Positions 10,990-23,700 of a DNA stretch of 64,000 nt are shown here, in pieces. This DNA is from Paramarasmius palmivorus (Eukaryota > Basidiomycota > Agaricomycetes > Agaricales > Marasmiaceae): NCBI GenBank assembly GCA_037176845.1, contig JAYKXP010000008.1, positions 558,001 to 622,000 on the forward strand, given 5' to 3'. The notes under the pieces are model-generated. The model saw nothing but the letters and a program-made list of their open reading frames with translations, was not told where the DNA came from and did no database searches. How positions within the stretch are numbered: the first letter of the stretch is position 1; each line of letters begins with the position of its first letter. Both the position numbers and the translations under genes were made by a program.

Positions 10990-12127
10990 CACCTCCTTCC
11001 TTTTTCTCGTCTTGCTAGTTTCGAGACCCCATTTGTTCTTGACCGGGTACTCTCAGTCACAGTTGAGAGCCCTTTCTGGTTCAGGCAGATCATATGTGGG
11101 GGCGTAGGATCGATTGATGATATTCACATGCACAAGGTGTGTATCCCATGTAGCTATAGCCCTTTTATTTTCACCTTCGCTTGTCTATTTCAAGGTCCTA
11201 GATTACTCCGTGGCTCTCATGCGTGCTCTGTGGAAGACGAGTGTCCTTGAAATTGAATCCTCGGTTCATCTGCAAGTGCCACCCCGAGTGCTCATGTTGC
11301 TACACGCGGTCTCTGTCCCAGTCAGGAATTGGGGTGGCGTTTCGCTGTTGTCTTGTCCCGTACTGGTCGGTAACTGGTGTATTTCTTGTGCTTGGTCACG
11401 GTCTCCGACAGCTTTCATCTGAAACACGGAAGTCGTCAACTTGAATTGTACATGAACCCAGACTATAGGCTCTAGATGGCAACTATTCAGATATCAGTCG
11501 ATACGCACCCCTGAAACATTGGGCATAATTTGGCGAGCCCGAGAGGCTTACCATGTTACCGCTTCAAGAGAAAGTCTTGCAATTTGTCAAATACGAAGCG
11601 AATTTGTTGGACACCGGCTTATTTCCTTCGAATTGCCTTCGAGTTGCAGTATAGTCCAATCCCCGGATCAGCAATTGGACTTCTTCGGCAGCGGTCATGC
11701 GATAAAAGAGGGTGTCGGAATACAGGTGCGGTATCCACATCGACGTGCAAGAAGAGACGCTTATTTCTCGTTCCATATGTGCAGATTCAATATGATTTCC
11801 GAAATTGTCAGAACTGTGATCATCCAACATATCTCGAGGATACATCTCATCTTCTGTCCTCGAGATGATCATCATCCGTCGGACTCTCACACGTCATAAC
11901 CTCAGTACGGGATGCTCTCTATACTGCCATCACGAATCAGGTGTTATGAAGGCGCCGCAAGCTATTCAAATTCCGCTGCGGCCAGAGAAAACATACAGAT
12001 CTCTAGGTTTGGCCACCATATGATGTCTCATTGGCAATGCAGTGATTTACTCCACGACCACTCGGATGGTTACCATAAGGATTCCGACTTCATCCTACAC
12101 ACACGGGAATGTAACCGATTATTTCTG
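10990..12127. other. 1.1 kb without a supported gene
   Basis: Open frames of about 110-125 codons occur on both strands (11519-11899 + and 11564-11890 -), but they overlap each other. Neither shows a domain or splices convincingly to more coding sequence. This is probably upstream sequence of the thaumatin-like gene, or a decayed remnant. Confidence 0.45.
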
Positions 12128-12135
12128 TATAAAAA
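12128..12135 (+). promoter_or_regulatory. TATA box of the thaumatin-like gene
   Basis: TATAAAAA lies 99 bases upstream of the ATG at 12234 and is followed by a short pyrimidine-rich leader. This fits a strongly regulated, TATA-driven secreted-protein gene. Confidence 0.6.
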
Positions 12136-12233
12136 GGACGGTATAATGGTCGCAAACTCTTCAGATCGACCTCTACATCGACCGTCGTCTTCTGCTGCCT
12201 CATCTCATCGCTTAAACTTCCTTAAATCTTATC

Positions 12234-13466
12234 ATGAAAGGACTCTTTGCAATCGTTTCTCTCGCTGTCGCCACCACCGCTAGTGCGCGTACATTCACAG
12301 TTAAAAACAACTGTGCCTTCACCGTTTGGTAAGTGTATAAACCCCTTACAATGCCGTTGTCTAACCACAATTCTACAGGCCTGGAGTATGGTTTCAATGT
12401 TGACTAAACAGAATTCCTACTGATTTTATTCTAGTTATTCACCGACCCCAACGTCGGGCCCGCTCGCCCAGACCAGCCGACTGGGTACGAATAGCATATC
12501 CTCTCATCCCACTCGTGCTAACGGCGATATCTCGCTTTGTTGTAGATGGGAAGCTCCTGCTGGTACCGAAGTGTCCTTCGAAGTTCCCAACGACTGGAAA
12601 GCCGGCCGTATTTGGGTAAGGTGTTCCCATTAACTTTTCTCGCACTATATTTATCGCTGCAAACAGGGCCGAAAAGAATGCGATTTCTCCACCAATCCAG
12701 GTCCTACTTCCTGCGTCAGTGGTGGATGCAACGGGGGTCTTGAATGTTCCCCTGATAGCGGCACTGTGAGTCTTGTGCCTGTAGATAATTTCGCTTTGAT
12801 CCCTGAAACATATTCTGACAGGGTGTTCCTCCCGCTTCGGTGGCCGAGTGGACTCTCCAAGGAGATGCTAACCTTGATTACTATGACGGTGAGTAGTATT
12901 GGTCGTTTGTCTGGCTGTCAGGATCTTATTTGTAATGCGTAGTCTCGCTCGTCGACGGCTTCAACATTCCCATGGCAATCACTAACAATGTGGACTGCCC
13001 CGTGGCCGATTGCCCGGCAGACTTGAATGCGAACTGTGAGTACGACCGCGTGTCTTGATAGTAATCAAAGCTAAAGAATTCATGACTTCTTTAGGCCCTG
13101 CTGAATTGGCGAGTGCTGCGGGTAAGTGGGACGAACCTCAATGCGAGATATTATCTAACGAAATTTGACAAAGGTTGCGCATCTGCTTGCTTTGCAAACT
13201 TGGACGGAAACCAGCAAGATTCCGGCAACTGTTGCAGTGGATCCCACAACACTCCCGCGACTTGCCCCGCAAGCGGTGTGCAATTCTATGACTACTTCAG
13301 TACGTATTGCCTTTGTCACAATGTTGTTATGATCTGACCACTTTGTTTTGCAGAGGGTGCATGCCCCAACTCCTACGCTTACGCTTACGACGAGGGTAGC
13401 GGCACTGCTCTCTGGACTTGCGATTCGAGTCTGAACGCCGACTACACCTTGACTTTCTGCCCTTAA
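12234..13466 (+). CDS. Thaumatin-like secreted protein
   Basis: Nine or so exons join cleanly into roughly 250 residues: a signal peptide (MKGLFAIVSLAVATTASA) then the thaumatin-family start RTFTVKNNCAFTVWP. The protein is Cys-rich throughout, with GRIWGRKECDFS, SGGCNGGLECS, CPVADCPADLN, NCCSGSHNTPATCP, and the family-like end YAYDEGSGTALWTCD...TFCP. The usual family REDDD acidic cleft cannot be judged by eye. Fungal members are secreted, and some bind or hydrolyse beta-1,3-glucan. In mushrooms a related protein acts in fruit-body wall lysis, so a wall-remodelling role is inferred. Unlike its neighbours, this gene shows no frame break. Confidence 0.9.
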
Positions 13467-13775
13467 TGGATGAAGTCAGGAGGAACGCAAGAGGTTGATA
13501 TTTCATAAACCAATGTCTATATATAATACCCAACGATATATTTGTTCTCCAACGAAAATCTCGTATATCCTACCTAAAATTTTGAGTGGCGAGAACCGGC
13601 GCTTGACGCCTCAGCGAGCGCTTGTAGTAACAAAACTCGCGGCCCGGCGATACTTCCAAAACGGGTCACCCATTTTTTTCATTCTGATTCACAACCTCAC
13701 CGTGACTCTTCCATCTCTTCTACGAAGGCCTTTGCGCCTGAACCGGCTTCAACTGTCATTATTTAATATTCAAGA
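13467..13775. other. Intergenic between the thaumatin-like gene and TRM1
   Basis: 309 bases with no gene seen. A pyrimidine-rich run just before 13776 probably belongs to the TRM1 leader. Confidence 0.35.
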
Positions 13776-16108
13776 ATGTCTACCGATGCTTCAACGTCAA
13801 CGGGTCCCATTGCAGTTCCGGAAGGCTTCAAACTCTACACTGAAAACAATGCACATATCCTGCTTTCGGCCAATGAGGCATTCTTGAATCCGGTTCAGGA
13901 GTTCAACCGTGATCTGAGTGTTGCTTGCATAAATGTTTGGAGTGAACAGCTCAACAAAAGCAAGGAAGGAAAGATGGAGGCAAGGGCAGGAGAAGAGGGC
14001 AGCAAAAGCAAAGAATAAGGAAGAGAACGCGAGAAAACGGCAGAAGGGTGAGTTCCGTTCGATTGGCAACTATTTGTGTCTGATCCCGGAAATCTCTCAA
14101 GTTGAACATGAAGTCAAGTCTGACATGGCTACAGATAAAAACCAAGAGGTTCCCTCAAATGACACCCAACCGGCAAGTGAAAGCAAAGGACCACAGTCAG
14201 AAATCAGACAGCCACAATACAGCCCCCATAAAGTCGTGATACTGGAAGCACTAGGAGCTACTGGGCTTCGGTCGATACGTTATGCAAAAGAAATCCCTCT
14301 TGTCAAGTTTGTTTGATGTCTCTTTCGCCATAAATGTCGACCTATTCACGCCCTTACTAGATATGTTCTGGCAAATGATTTATCACCGGCAGCAACGGAG
14401 CAATGAAGAGGAACGTAGAACTAAATAGTCTCGGTCCAGTCGCGTCAGAGAACAGTGAGGGAACTAATGGTAGCAACCTTGGAAAGGTTAGGATCAATGA
14501 GGGAGATGCCTGGTAGGTTCTTCTTTTTGCTCAGGGCGAGGGCGTGTGCTGATTAGGCTTCTAGTACCCTAATGTACAATCATCGTCTGGATCGGAACCG
14601 TGTAGACGTCGTTGACCTTGATCCATATGGAACTGCTGCACCCTTCATTGATGCAGCCGTTCAGTGCATCAAGGATGAAGGTCAGATATATCATTATATT
14701 GTGTACACAGTCTCAAATAACCCCATTCTAGGTCTCTTTGCATTACTTGTACGGATCTAATGGTCCTCGCCACTAACAACTACCCCGAAAAATGGTACCA
14801 GTCGCCTTCTCGAGCTTGTGTATACTGTTTGACGATATTACGCAGTTTTTCAAATTACGGAGGGGTTCCGGTTAAGGCGGAGTACTGTCACGAAGCAGTA
14901 AGTGGATCCAATCCTAACTGGCGCCATGTGGAAAGCTCATCATTCAAAGGCTCTTCGTCTCGTTCTTCATTCAGTTTCTAGTGCAGCGTCAAGATATGGT
15001 CGATATATCGAACCGCTTTTGTCCCTCTCAATCGACTTTTACGTGCGCTTATTCATCAGGATACACACTTCGCCCATTCAGGTCAAAAGAGCCATAACGT
15101 ACGAACATTTCATCTTAAGCCTATAGCTACCTGTTGCTGAATTAGTGTCCAGAAAAACTTCAAATTATTATGTATGCACAGGGTGTCAAGCTTTCCATGA
15201 ACAACCCCTCGGGAGAATAATTGAGAGGAAAAGCGAAGCATCAGGGAACGTTAATGAACTATTTAGGACTCAAGCCGGCCCCCTTGTCAGCGAGAAGTGT
15301 CCAGAATGCGAATCTACTCTCCACGTACGCTTTCTGATTGATTGTGTTTTGCTACAAACTAAATGCTTACAAAAAGGTTGCTGGCCCTATGTGGTCAGGA
15401 GACATACATGACACGGGATTCGTATCCAAGGTGCTAGAGCATGTTGAAGCCAATCAGACGCGATATGGAACCGTTACTCGCATGAGAGGAATGCTTACTG
15501 TCGCAAAAGAGGTACTCATCTATGGGGTATGGCCGTGGACAGGACGCTGACTCCTTACGCATCCATCCAGGAACTACATACACCTTTCTATTTCACGCCG
15601 ACCAGAGTCGCTAATCATTTCCACTGTCAAACTCCCTCGCTTGATGATGTCGCGTACGCTATCCTTTACCTTTTCTTTGTCAAGTCCTATCTGACACTTG
15701 TTTCTAGGTCTGCTTTGCTGCATGCCGGACATAGAATCTCGCGTTCTCATGCCTGTCCTGGATCCCTCAAAACAACCGCCACTCGCCAAGATATTCATGA
15801 TGTTTTCCGTTGCTTTGTCAAGACACATCCAATAAACGAGAATAATGTCTCCGAAAACTCCCCCGCAAAAAGGCTATTGGCCAAAGAGCCAAGGTGAGTT
15901 CACTTTCGTCACAATGAGGAGTTGCACTGAGACAGAATATTCTTTCGTTCCCAGGTCAGAAGCCAACTTTAAGCATCATCCCGACTCGGTCACTTCATCT
16001 TCCGGTGTCAAAATTGTGCGGTATCCCGAAACTCCAAGTAACTGGGGTCCTGGTACAAGAGCCACTGGTGGGAAAAATAAACGAAAGCGGGAAGAAAAAA
16101 CAGAATAA
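13776..16108 (+). CDS. TRM1: tRNA (guanine26-N2)-dimethyltransferase TRM1
   Basis: SAM-dependent enzyme that makes dimethylguanosine at position 26 of nuclear and mitochondrial tRNAs. About ten exons show [15 protein letters not shown] at the start, [21 protein letters not shown] (SAM-binding motif I), [34 protein letters not shown] (catalytic DPYG), and [15 protein letters not shown]. The C-terminal Cys motif [10 protein letters not shown]...SEKCPEC and [11 protein letters not shown] follow, then a Lys/Arg-rich end that may aid RNA binding or nuclear entry. Frames slip near 13984-13986 (one extra G), 14400 (one base missing) and 14736 (one base missing); the protein is otherwise fully recognisable. 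TRM1 is broadly conserved, so the breaks are more likely sequence errors than decay. Confidence 0.92.
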
Positions 16109-16351
16109 TGGTATTATTCTAGGGAAATGCATACATGTGCACCGCTCAAGCGGTTTGAGCACTTGGTTTAATCATACAAATGATCCCGTGCGCGTTCTAG
16201 TACAAAGGGTGATACTGTATATGAATTAGATACGACGAGCGAAAAACCAAAGAATCCATCGAAAGCGAATGAGTCATAGACACGTAAAGGAAAGAGCCCA
16301 AGCATAGGCCAAAGAAGGAACAATGGTACATATTGTACATTGTCGCAAAAA

Positions 16352-19300
16352 CTACTTAGATCTCTTTGCAATCGTAACAAAAGGGTGTTGTAAAAGCTCG
16401 GGCGCCGAAGGTCTAGCCTGATGATCCAGTTCGAAAGTGCGAGCAAGGAAGTCCTGAGCTTCAGAGGAAATATCGGATGGTATCGTGGGCTTTCGCGGAC
16501 GATCCGATCTGGGGCGAATTGTTAGACTTGCTTGGTAATATGAATAGGTATACTCACCTTGAAAATGGCCTGCATCTGACTCAGTTGAGCCCAAGGATGC
16601 TCACCAGTGAGCATCTCGACCACCAGACATCCAACACTCCATATATCTGCTTTCTCCGTATGCGTTGTCTGCTTAACTACCTCAGGTGCCATCCAGAAAA
16701 CGGAACCTTGTAATGACGGTCGATGAGCACGGTGGCCCGTCAAGGCCTGCATATCAATCTTTTTGGAGATACCAAAGTCAGATATTTTGACACCTCCTTT
16801 GTTGTCGACGAGAATGTTGGCGCCTTTGATATCACGATGAATGATGCCTCGTTCGTGAAGGTAACTGAGCCCCTGAAGAATCTGTCGTGCAAAGTTCTTG
16901 ACAAGGGTCTCCTCGAAAGCACCATAGTTGCGTAGAAGTGCAGCGACTGAGCCACCAGGCACATACTCCAGGAAGATATTGAGACAGTCATCCTCGAGGG
17001 AAGAGTCTAATAGAGATTTAGCTTCATCATTGTAGAGTCAAGGCGGGCACATACAAAGGTACTGCACAATGTTGTCGTGTTGGAGATCCTGGAGCAGTTC
17101 AATTTCGTGTTCCAATGCGCTGAGCATGCTCATCTTGCGCTCGAGATTCGCCGAGGATCCCGTCGGCAATTCGACTTGTTTGACGGCCATGAGGGTGCCG
17201 GTTGAGGCATCCATACCCAGGAATACCTGACCAAACGACCCGGAACCGATAAGTGCACCTTTGATCCATTTGTTGGCAGCTGAAATGAACAATTTTAGAA
17301 ATTAACATTCTCTTCTTGATTACGAAGCGCTCACTTCTTTTGTGAATGCCGGTTCCGTCATCAACCTCTTCCACATCCGTTTCGGACTCTTCCGACACTT
17401 CGTCATCACCTCCAAAGTCCTCATCTTCCTCTGCCTTCTCAGCCTCATCCATCGGTGTGTCTGGCACACCATCTGTACTCCCCAGCTCCTTGCCACCTTC
17501 TTCACTCTCGACCTCTGTCCAGTCCTCTCCGTCGACATCCTCTGTATTTTCATTGACATTCACACTCAAAGCAATGCTATCCCTCTTCTTATTCTCCTTC
17601 TCCACAGGCCCGATTTTCCACCTCCTTCGTAATTTCATCCATTGTCATCATACTTGCCGTATCAGATTTATCTCGTTTCGACCGTAACTCTGTCATATAC
17701 GACATCCGCCGCGAGAATCTCGAAGCATTCGACGATGCACGCGACATACGTTGTGGGAAGCCTCCGGGGCTGATCGCGTTCTCCAGAGACTCTGTTAAAG
17801 ACTCTGTCGGGAACGGTATCGGTGGGAGTAGCTGTGGTTGACCGTTCGCGTCGCGTTTCGGCGGTGCTCGATGATCCTCGTCACCGGATAGCTCAACGGA
17901 TCGACCATCGTCTGTTGATAGTGACATCCGAGGGATGCCATCTTCCGAGGAAGGCGATGAAAGTTCGACGGAATTGCTGCTGGATACATTCGTGTTGATA
18001 GCACCAGGTTTTTCCGGTAAAGGTGGTGGTGCCAGCGATGATATTGACGTTCGACTCGGTGAGATGCCGGATGTTCTTCTGGTTCCTGGAAGCGAACCTT
18101 GCGTGCTACTGCTGAATCTTGAAGGCAAATTGTGAAAGGAAGCCATACTTTCCCTTCTCGATGACATGGTATTCGACCGCAGCATCATACTATTACGAGC
18201 CGTCCTCTCCAGCACCTTCTTCTCTGTGTTCGGGAAGTATTCGGTAAGGTGATTGGTAATAAGCTCGCTGGGCGGTCGTTGCCCAAAGAAGTTGCGAAGC
18301 TTGGACGGTCTCTTTCCGGGTATACCGGCATCTCTGTTAGTTGACTTGGACGAGATCGCTGATGCTGGACTGGCACGACCGGAAGCTGGACGTGTCGGCG
18401 AAGGTGGTTCCAAGGCACGTTCGGGATCGCGTACGCCAAGACTGCTGAGGATACTGATGGATGACGCACGTTTTGTGCTGTTATTCCTATCGCTAAGATT
18501 GAATTTGTTGTGGATTGGAGAGGAGGAAGAGTTGGTTGGTTCGTGTCGCCTAGCGCGGGCAATGCGCCTCAAGATAAGAGGGTTTCCGCGTGTAGGGTGA
18601 TCAAAGGGTGCATGGCAAACAGATAACACTTCTGCTTCGGATAGCGGATCGACTGAAATGGAATATCAATATGTTTAAATAGTTCTCCCAGGGAATGAAT
18701 ACGGTACCTGAGTTTTCATCAAGGTAGACTCCCCATCCGTCCACGCTTAGACCACCGTTCTCAGTAGTGACGTGATCCATAGCACCGTCCGTGTCCGTAC
18801 TTTTGCTTCCGCCTTTTCCAAACTTTTTCAGGACCTTTTCGATAATCTCTACACCGCCTTGACAGCTGTCCACATCAATGGTGAATGTGAGGCCTTCATC
18901 GGGAAGGAAGAATTTGCATAGTTTGCGGCGGAGGTCGTCGAGTGATGGTGCATTTGTATGTGAAGGGCCAGCTTGTGAGTACTGGCCACGAGGATAAGGT
19001 TGTGAGGGTGGTGATGGCGTAACAGGGGTGGACACGCCACCTATAAACTGTTCTTGAATCGGAGATAGGTTGGGTGCTTCCTTATGAGGTGGGTGTAGGG
19101 CAAGGGCATACGGATGTGATCCTTGAGAACCCTGAGGACCTGGAGCGGTACTCGGGCGCTTGGGAGTGGAAACACCGTTTTGCCTAGGTATAGAGGTCGA
19201 TGAGGAAGTTTGGTGAGGTTTCGGACGAGTTATTGGTTGTTGAGGTAGAGGAGATGTAGATCGTCCAGGAGTGGTAGCTGTATTAGGTGTTTTGCCGCCG

Positions 19301-20092
19301 CCAGCGTTTCCTGGACGAGGATCGGCAGGTAAATGATAGCCTGACCAAGGACTGGCTGGCGGATCTCTGTCACGAGCAGAGTTGTACGGGGGTGGTGCTC
19401 TTGGTTGGCGAGCAGACAAAGGTGGTGGCGGTGGCGGATAACGTGGAACAGGTGGTAAAGGAGGGGGATTGGATCGTGAAGAATGCGTGCTACTAGGAGT
19501 TGAGTCAGAATTGAGTGATTGAGTTGGGTTGGGCAACGGTCGTGGCGGTGGTTCCCTGACTATTGCAGGAAGATTGTCCTTATTGTTGGCATGAAGTGTT
19601 AATGGCGCTGGCCTGCCGCCCGCTCTACGTTGACGAGTTCCGGGCGGTGATGAGGAAGAACTTTCTGTTGGCGAAGTCGTGGTCGACTTCGAAGCCTGAA
19701 CTTTTTGTCGAAGACTTTTGACACCATTCAGAATCCTGAGACGGTCGCCGATACTGGTTATGCCCATTTCCTGCAAAGTAGGCTGATCCAGCTCGAGCAA
19801 AATGTCACCGCGGATATCGTTTTGGCGAAAAGTAATGGCATGAGAGGAACACTTTGATATCTGTGAGCCATCTTGCTACGTGACTATCTGTCCAGCCTTG
19901 TATGAATTCCATGTAACTTGTTCCTGGGGGTGCTTCCAAGAACGAGGTTGCCTGCGCGGATGTCGGTGTCGTTGGAAAAGGACTGGTCTGGCCTCGAATC
20001 CCAGGGTTTGCGAAGAGTGTAGAACGAGAGATAGACGATGATGGGGTCGCTGGAGGAGACTCTGCCGAGTTCAACGTGACTGTCGCCATCAT
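16352..20092 (-). CDS. STE11: STE11-type MAP kinase kinase kinase with SAM and RA domains
   Basis: Order from the N-terminus: a Ser/Thr-rich start ([14 protein letters not shown]), a SAM domain ([20 protein letters not shown] to LEMGI-type [14 protein letters not shown]), a long Pro-rich linker, and a RAS-association-like domain ([20 protein letters not shown]). A long disordered Ser-rich and then acidic region precedes the C-terminal kinase. Kinase motifs: [61 protein letters not shown]. This is the layout of Ste11/Byr2, which phosphorylates the MAPKK of the mating and filamentation pathways. Single extra bases near 19853-19855 (inside the SAM region) and 17614-17617 (T run) break the frame. 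It is divergent from the glucan synthase. Confidence 0.92.
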
Positions 20093-20759
20093 CGTCGTAG
20101 ACGACGACGACGACCGAATGAAAAGTTAATTATGCTATGCCCTTGGCCGTGGGAACTGCAGCATAACAACCAAATCACTAGTCCTTTTATTGATAGCCGG
20201 TATCTTTCTTCTTCTTTCATTCATCATGCTATTCATCATGCATGCCTGTAACAAAAGAGGAAAAAAGAAGGCTTTGAGCAAGCTTGGGCGACCTTTGGGA
20301 ACCTTTGTGCTGTCTCAAGCAAAGGGCTCAAGCTCGGCAATTGCTACTATTCATTCGGATGTCACTCTGGATTCTATTACTGGAGGCTTCTCGTAACGAC
20401 AATCCAAGAAACTCTGTAACTGAACGTTATCTACGTGCTTTTGTGAATAACAGCGTATCTGACAGTGACAAGACAGAAGGAATGGTCAAAGCTGGGAATA
20501 GGCAAAATGCTGCAAGCTGGCGAACAAGATCCTGGTCGGAATACTCGTTCTGGTCGTCGCTGAGCTCACTGTGACCAACGACGAGCTCAAGCTGCTCGCC
20601 GTCAACTGTCAGATACGATTTCAGAGTTGGCAGGTGGCAGGTCAGTCTGCTTCTCGTCCGAGGTTCCCAGGGCTGTGGCTGTGAATTTTTCGAACTTCCA
20701 AGCTAAAGCGAGGACCCAGCTGCCTTTTGGCTCACTGGCGCTTCCTTCTTCCTTCCCTC
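20093..20759. promoter_or_regulatory. Shared divergent promoter of STE11 and alpha-glucan synthase
   Basis: 667 bases separate the two start codons, with no gene between them. A short CGA/GAC triplet microsatellite (about 20096-20112) lies directly upstream of the STE11 ATG and would be in its 5' UTR. No specific factor sites are claimed. Confidence 0.5.
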
Positions 20760-23700
20760 ATGCGGTCCTTTGTCGCCCTTGTCCTGGCGGCTCTCACATC
20801 GCTGTTACCGCTTTTTGTTTTTGCTTCTCCTTACAGAGAAGATCTCGTTCTCTATAACATTAATACCAACAAGGATGCTACAGACCCGACCCAGTACTTC
20901 ACCACCGTTCGTCAAAACCAAACCTACACTCCTTCTCCGGAAAACTGGCGATCTCTTCCAACGTATACTATCCTCATGGACAAATTCGCAGATGGCGACC
21001 CCACCAATAACGATTTCTTTGGCACCATGTACGAATACGACCACCGCGAAACCCAGCTTCGATTCGGCGGTGACCTCAAAGGTCTCGTAGCTCGCCTAGA
21101 CTATATCCAGGCGATGGGAATGAAGGTCATCTTTGTATCTGGAACACCTTTCCTCAATATGTTATGGCAAGCAGACAGTAAGTCGCGTCGCTGATTGCGT
21201 CGCGCTCTAACTACTTACATGGTCAATGGAACAGGTTATTCTCCGCTCGACCTGACCGTTCTCGATCCTCATTGGGGTACTCTGGCCGACTGGGAAGAGG
21301 TCATTGGAGAGATCCATGCGCGAGGGATGTACTTTATGGCAGATTTCACTGTCGGCACTATGGGCGATCTCATTGGGTTTGAAGGGTGAGTATCATGGCG
21401 CATATACTAGTTAAAACGAGACTCATGGGTCGCCTAATAGATACCTCAACGCGAGCACGCCTTTCGACTTGAACGAACACACCGCTGTTTGGAAACACCC
21501 TAGATTTATGCCATGGAACTTTACCGAGTACCGTGATTTCTCTGTACGTCCTTCTACGTATGGTTTGCCCTAGCCTCACCTTTCGGATAGATCAACAACG
21601 TTCGCAACGCCTCGTGTCAAATGCCCCCGTTCTGGTTAGACAACGGCGCTCAGATTACTCTCGAAACGAACGGTTGCATGGATTCCGATTTCGACCAGTA
21701 TGGCGACACGGAAGCTTTCGGTGTTCATCCGGACTGGCAACGTCAGTTGGCCAAGTTCGCTTCCGTACAAGATCGACTGCGCGAGTGGAAGCCAGACGTC
21801 ATGGCGAAGCTCCAAAAGTTCGCGTGCATGGTCATCGAAGCCCTCGATATCGACGCCATTCGGATCGATAAGGCTACTCAGATCACGGTAGACGGGATGG
21901 CAGCGTGGGCCACTAGTACTCGTGCCTGTGCTGCCAGGTTAGGAAAAAAGAACTTCTTTATCCCTGGTGAGATCACCGGAGGCAACGCCTTTGGTGCCTT
22001 GTACATGTAAGTTCCTCCTGTCTCTTATCATGTATCCGCGCTCTAACGAATAACGAACTAGTGGCCGTGGTCGTACACCCAACATGCTTCCGCCAGGGTT
22101 CCTAGCCTCAGCTAATATCACTAGAGATATGGATCAGTACTTTCTACGGAATGATCCGGTCTCTGGACTCGATGGCGCCGCTTTCCATTATTCCATATAC
22201 CGTTCTCTATCTCGTTTCCTCGGCATGGATGGTAACCTCCAAGTAGGATGGGATGTGGATGAAAATTTTGTCACGGCTTGGAACCAGCTCTTCGTCTCGA
22301 ATGATTTTATCAACTCAATGACAGGCAAACTGGATCCTAGACATATGTATGGGACGAGTAATTTTGACGTATTCCGGTGGCCATCGTTGTCGAACGGGAC
22401 CCAGAGGAGCGCGCTCGCGACCTTCATCACATCGTTAGTCATGCCTGGGATTCCATTGGTACGTGTTACTGTCACGCGTCTTTTCGTGTCTGCGCGCGCC
22501 TAACTACTTTTCGCGTCTGCAGTACCTTTATGGAGAGGAACAGAACATGTATCTTTTTGATACGGGCGCCAGTAACTATCTCTACGGGTGAGGAAATATT
22601 TTTGATCATAAATCAACGCACATTGTGACGTATAACAGCCGTCAAGCAATGTCCAGCACACTTGCATGGAAACGACACGGTTGTTACAAGCTAGGCTCCG
22701 ATCAATACTTCAACATGCCCATCGACAGAGGCGCTCTGGGGTGCCACGACGACTGGAACGCGTTAGGACCATTTCGATCCCACGACCGACTCTCGGCGCC
22801 TCTTTACACAGTTTAATCATCTCCGTCAAGTTTACGGTGCTCTCCAAGATGGCTGGAACCTCGTTCAACGAGGAAACTGGACCTACCGCATAGTGCGTCC
22901 TGGTTCAAACCACACCGAGACGGAGATGGGTCTATGGTCCGTCTCGAGATCGGGAATACCGAATATCCAGACGCTCAGCGGGGAATATAACGATCAGGTC
23001 TGGATGCTGTACACGAATGACAACGTGACCAAGAGTTGGAGCTTCAACTGCAAAGAGTCGTTGTGGATATCGTCTCCATTTCAGTCTGGAACGAACGGTC
23101 AGGAATTTATTCGCTCCGTACGAGACGTACCAGTTGGCAGGACTCGCTGTCATCGTATTACAACGACAGCAAGGCGCCTATTACGGCTGTCTAGAGGGAG
23201 TTACGATGGAGCCTTATGGATTCAAGATGCTTGTCCCCCAAGAACAATGGACTGCACCACCTCCTGCGTTGACGGCTTTCAAACCAGGTCATGACGCGAG
23301 AATTTTGGTTCACCCAGGAGATGCAAACGCTACCACTGTCGATATCTCTCTAGAGTTCAACACTGAGATGAATTGTGACTCCGTATCTAATGCGGTATCA
23401 CTGAAGATGGCATCATCTGGTCGTGGAGGAACTCCGACTATCACCAATGTCAACTGTGGCGCTGCATCAAACTCGGGGACAGGGATGGTTCAGGGTGTAT
23501 CGATGACGGCTTGGACGTGGAATGCGACGTTGATTGATTTCCCTGATGGCGTCCTGACGATCACGGTGAACAACCCTTCGACACAGGATGGTAAGGGTGG
23601 CACCCGGGTGAGTCTCTCCTTGGATCTGATGGGTGAGATGTGCACTAACCTTTTTCAGGTTGTCGATCATCTCTTACTACGAAAAGGAGCTGCGGACAAT

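Noticed and set aside
9692..11250. Two open frames with near-identical peptides (SVKHSILDHKMLARPENSVL) on opposite strands, as if a duplicated gene
   Set aside because: The similarity is the terminal inverted repeat of the Mutator-like element being translated; no other coding evidence exists.
11519..11899. Paired open frames on both strands (about 110-126 codons)
   Set aside because: They overlap on opposite strands, neither shows a domain, and neither extends by splicing.
17342..17687. Ser-rich plus-strand open frames
   Set aside because: They mirror the acidic linker of the minus-strand STE11 gene (GAN/TCN codons read in reverse).
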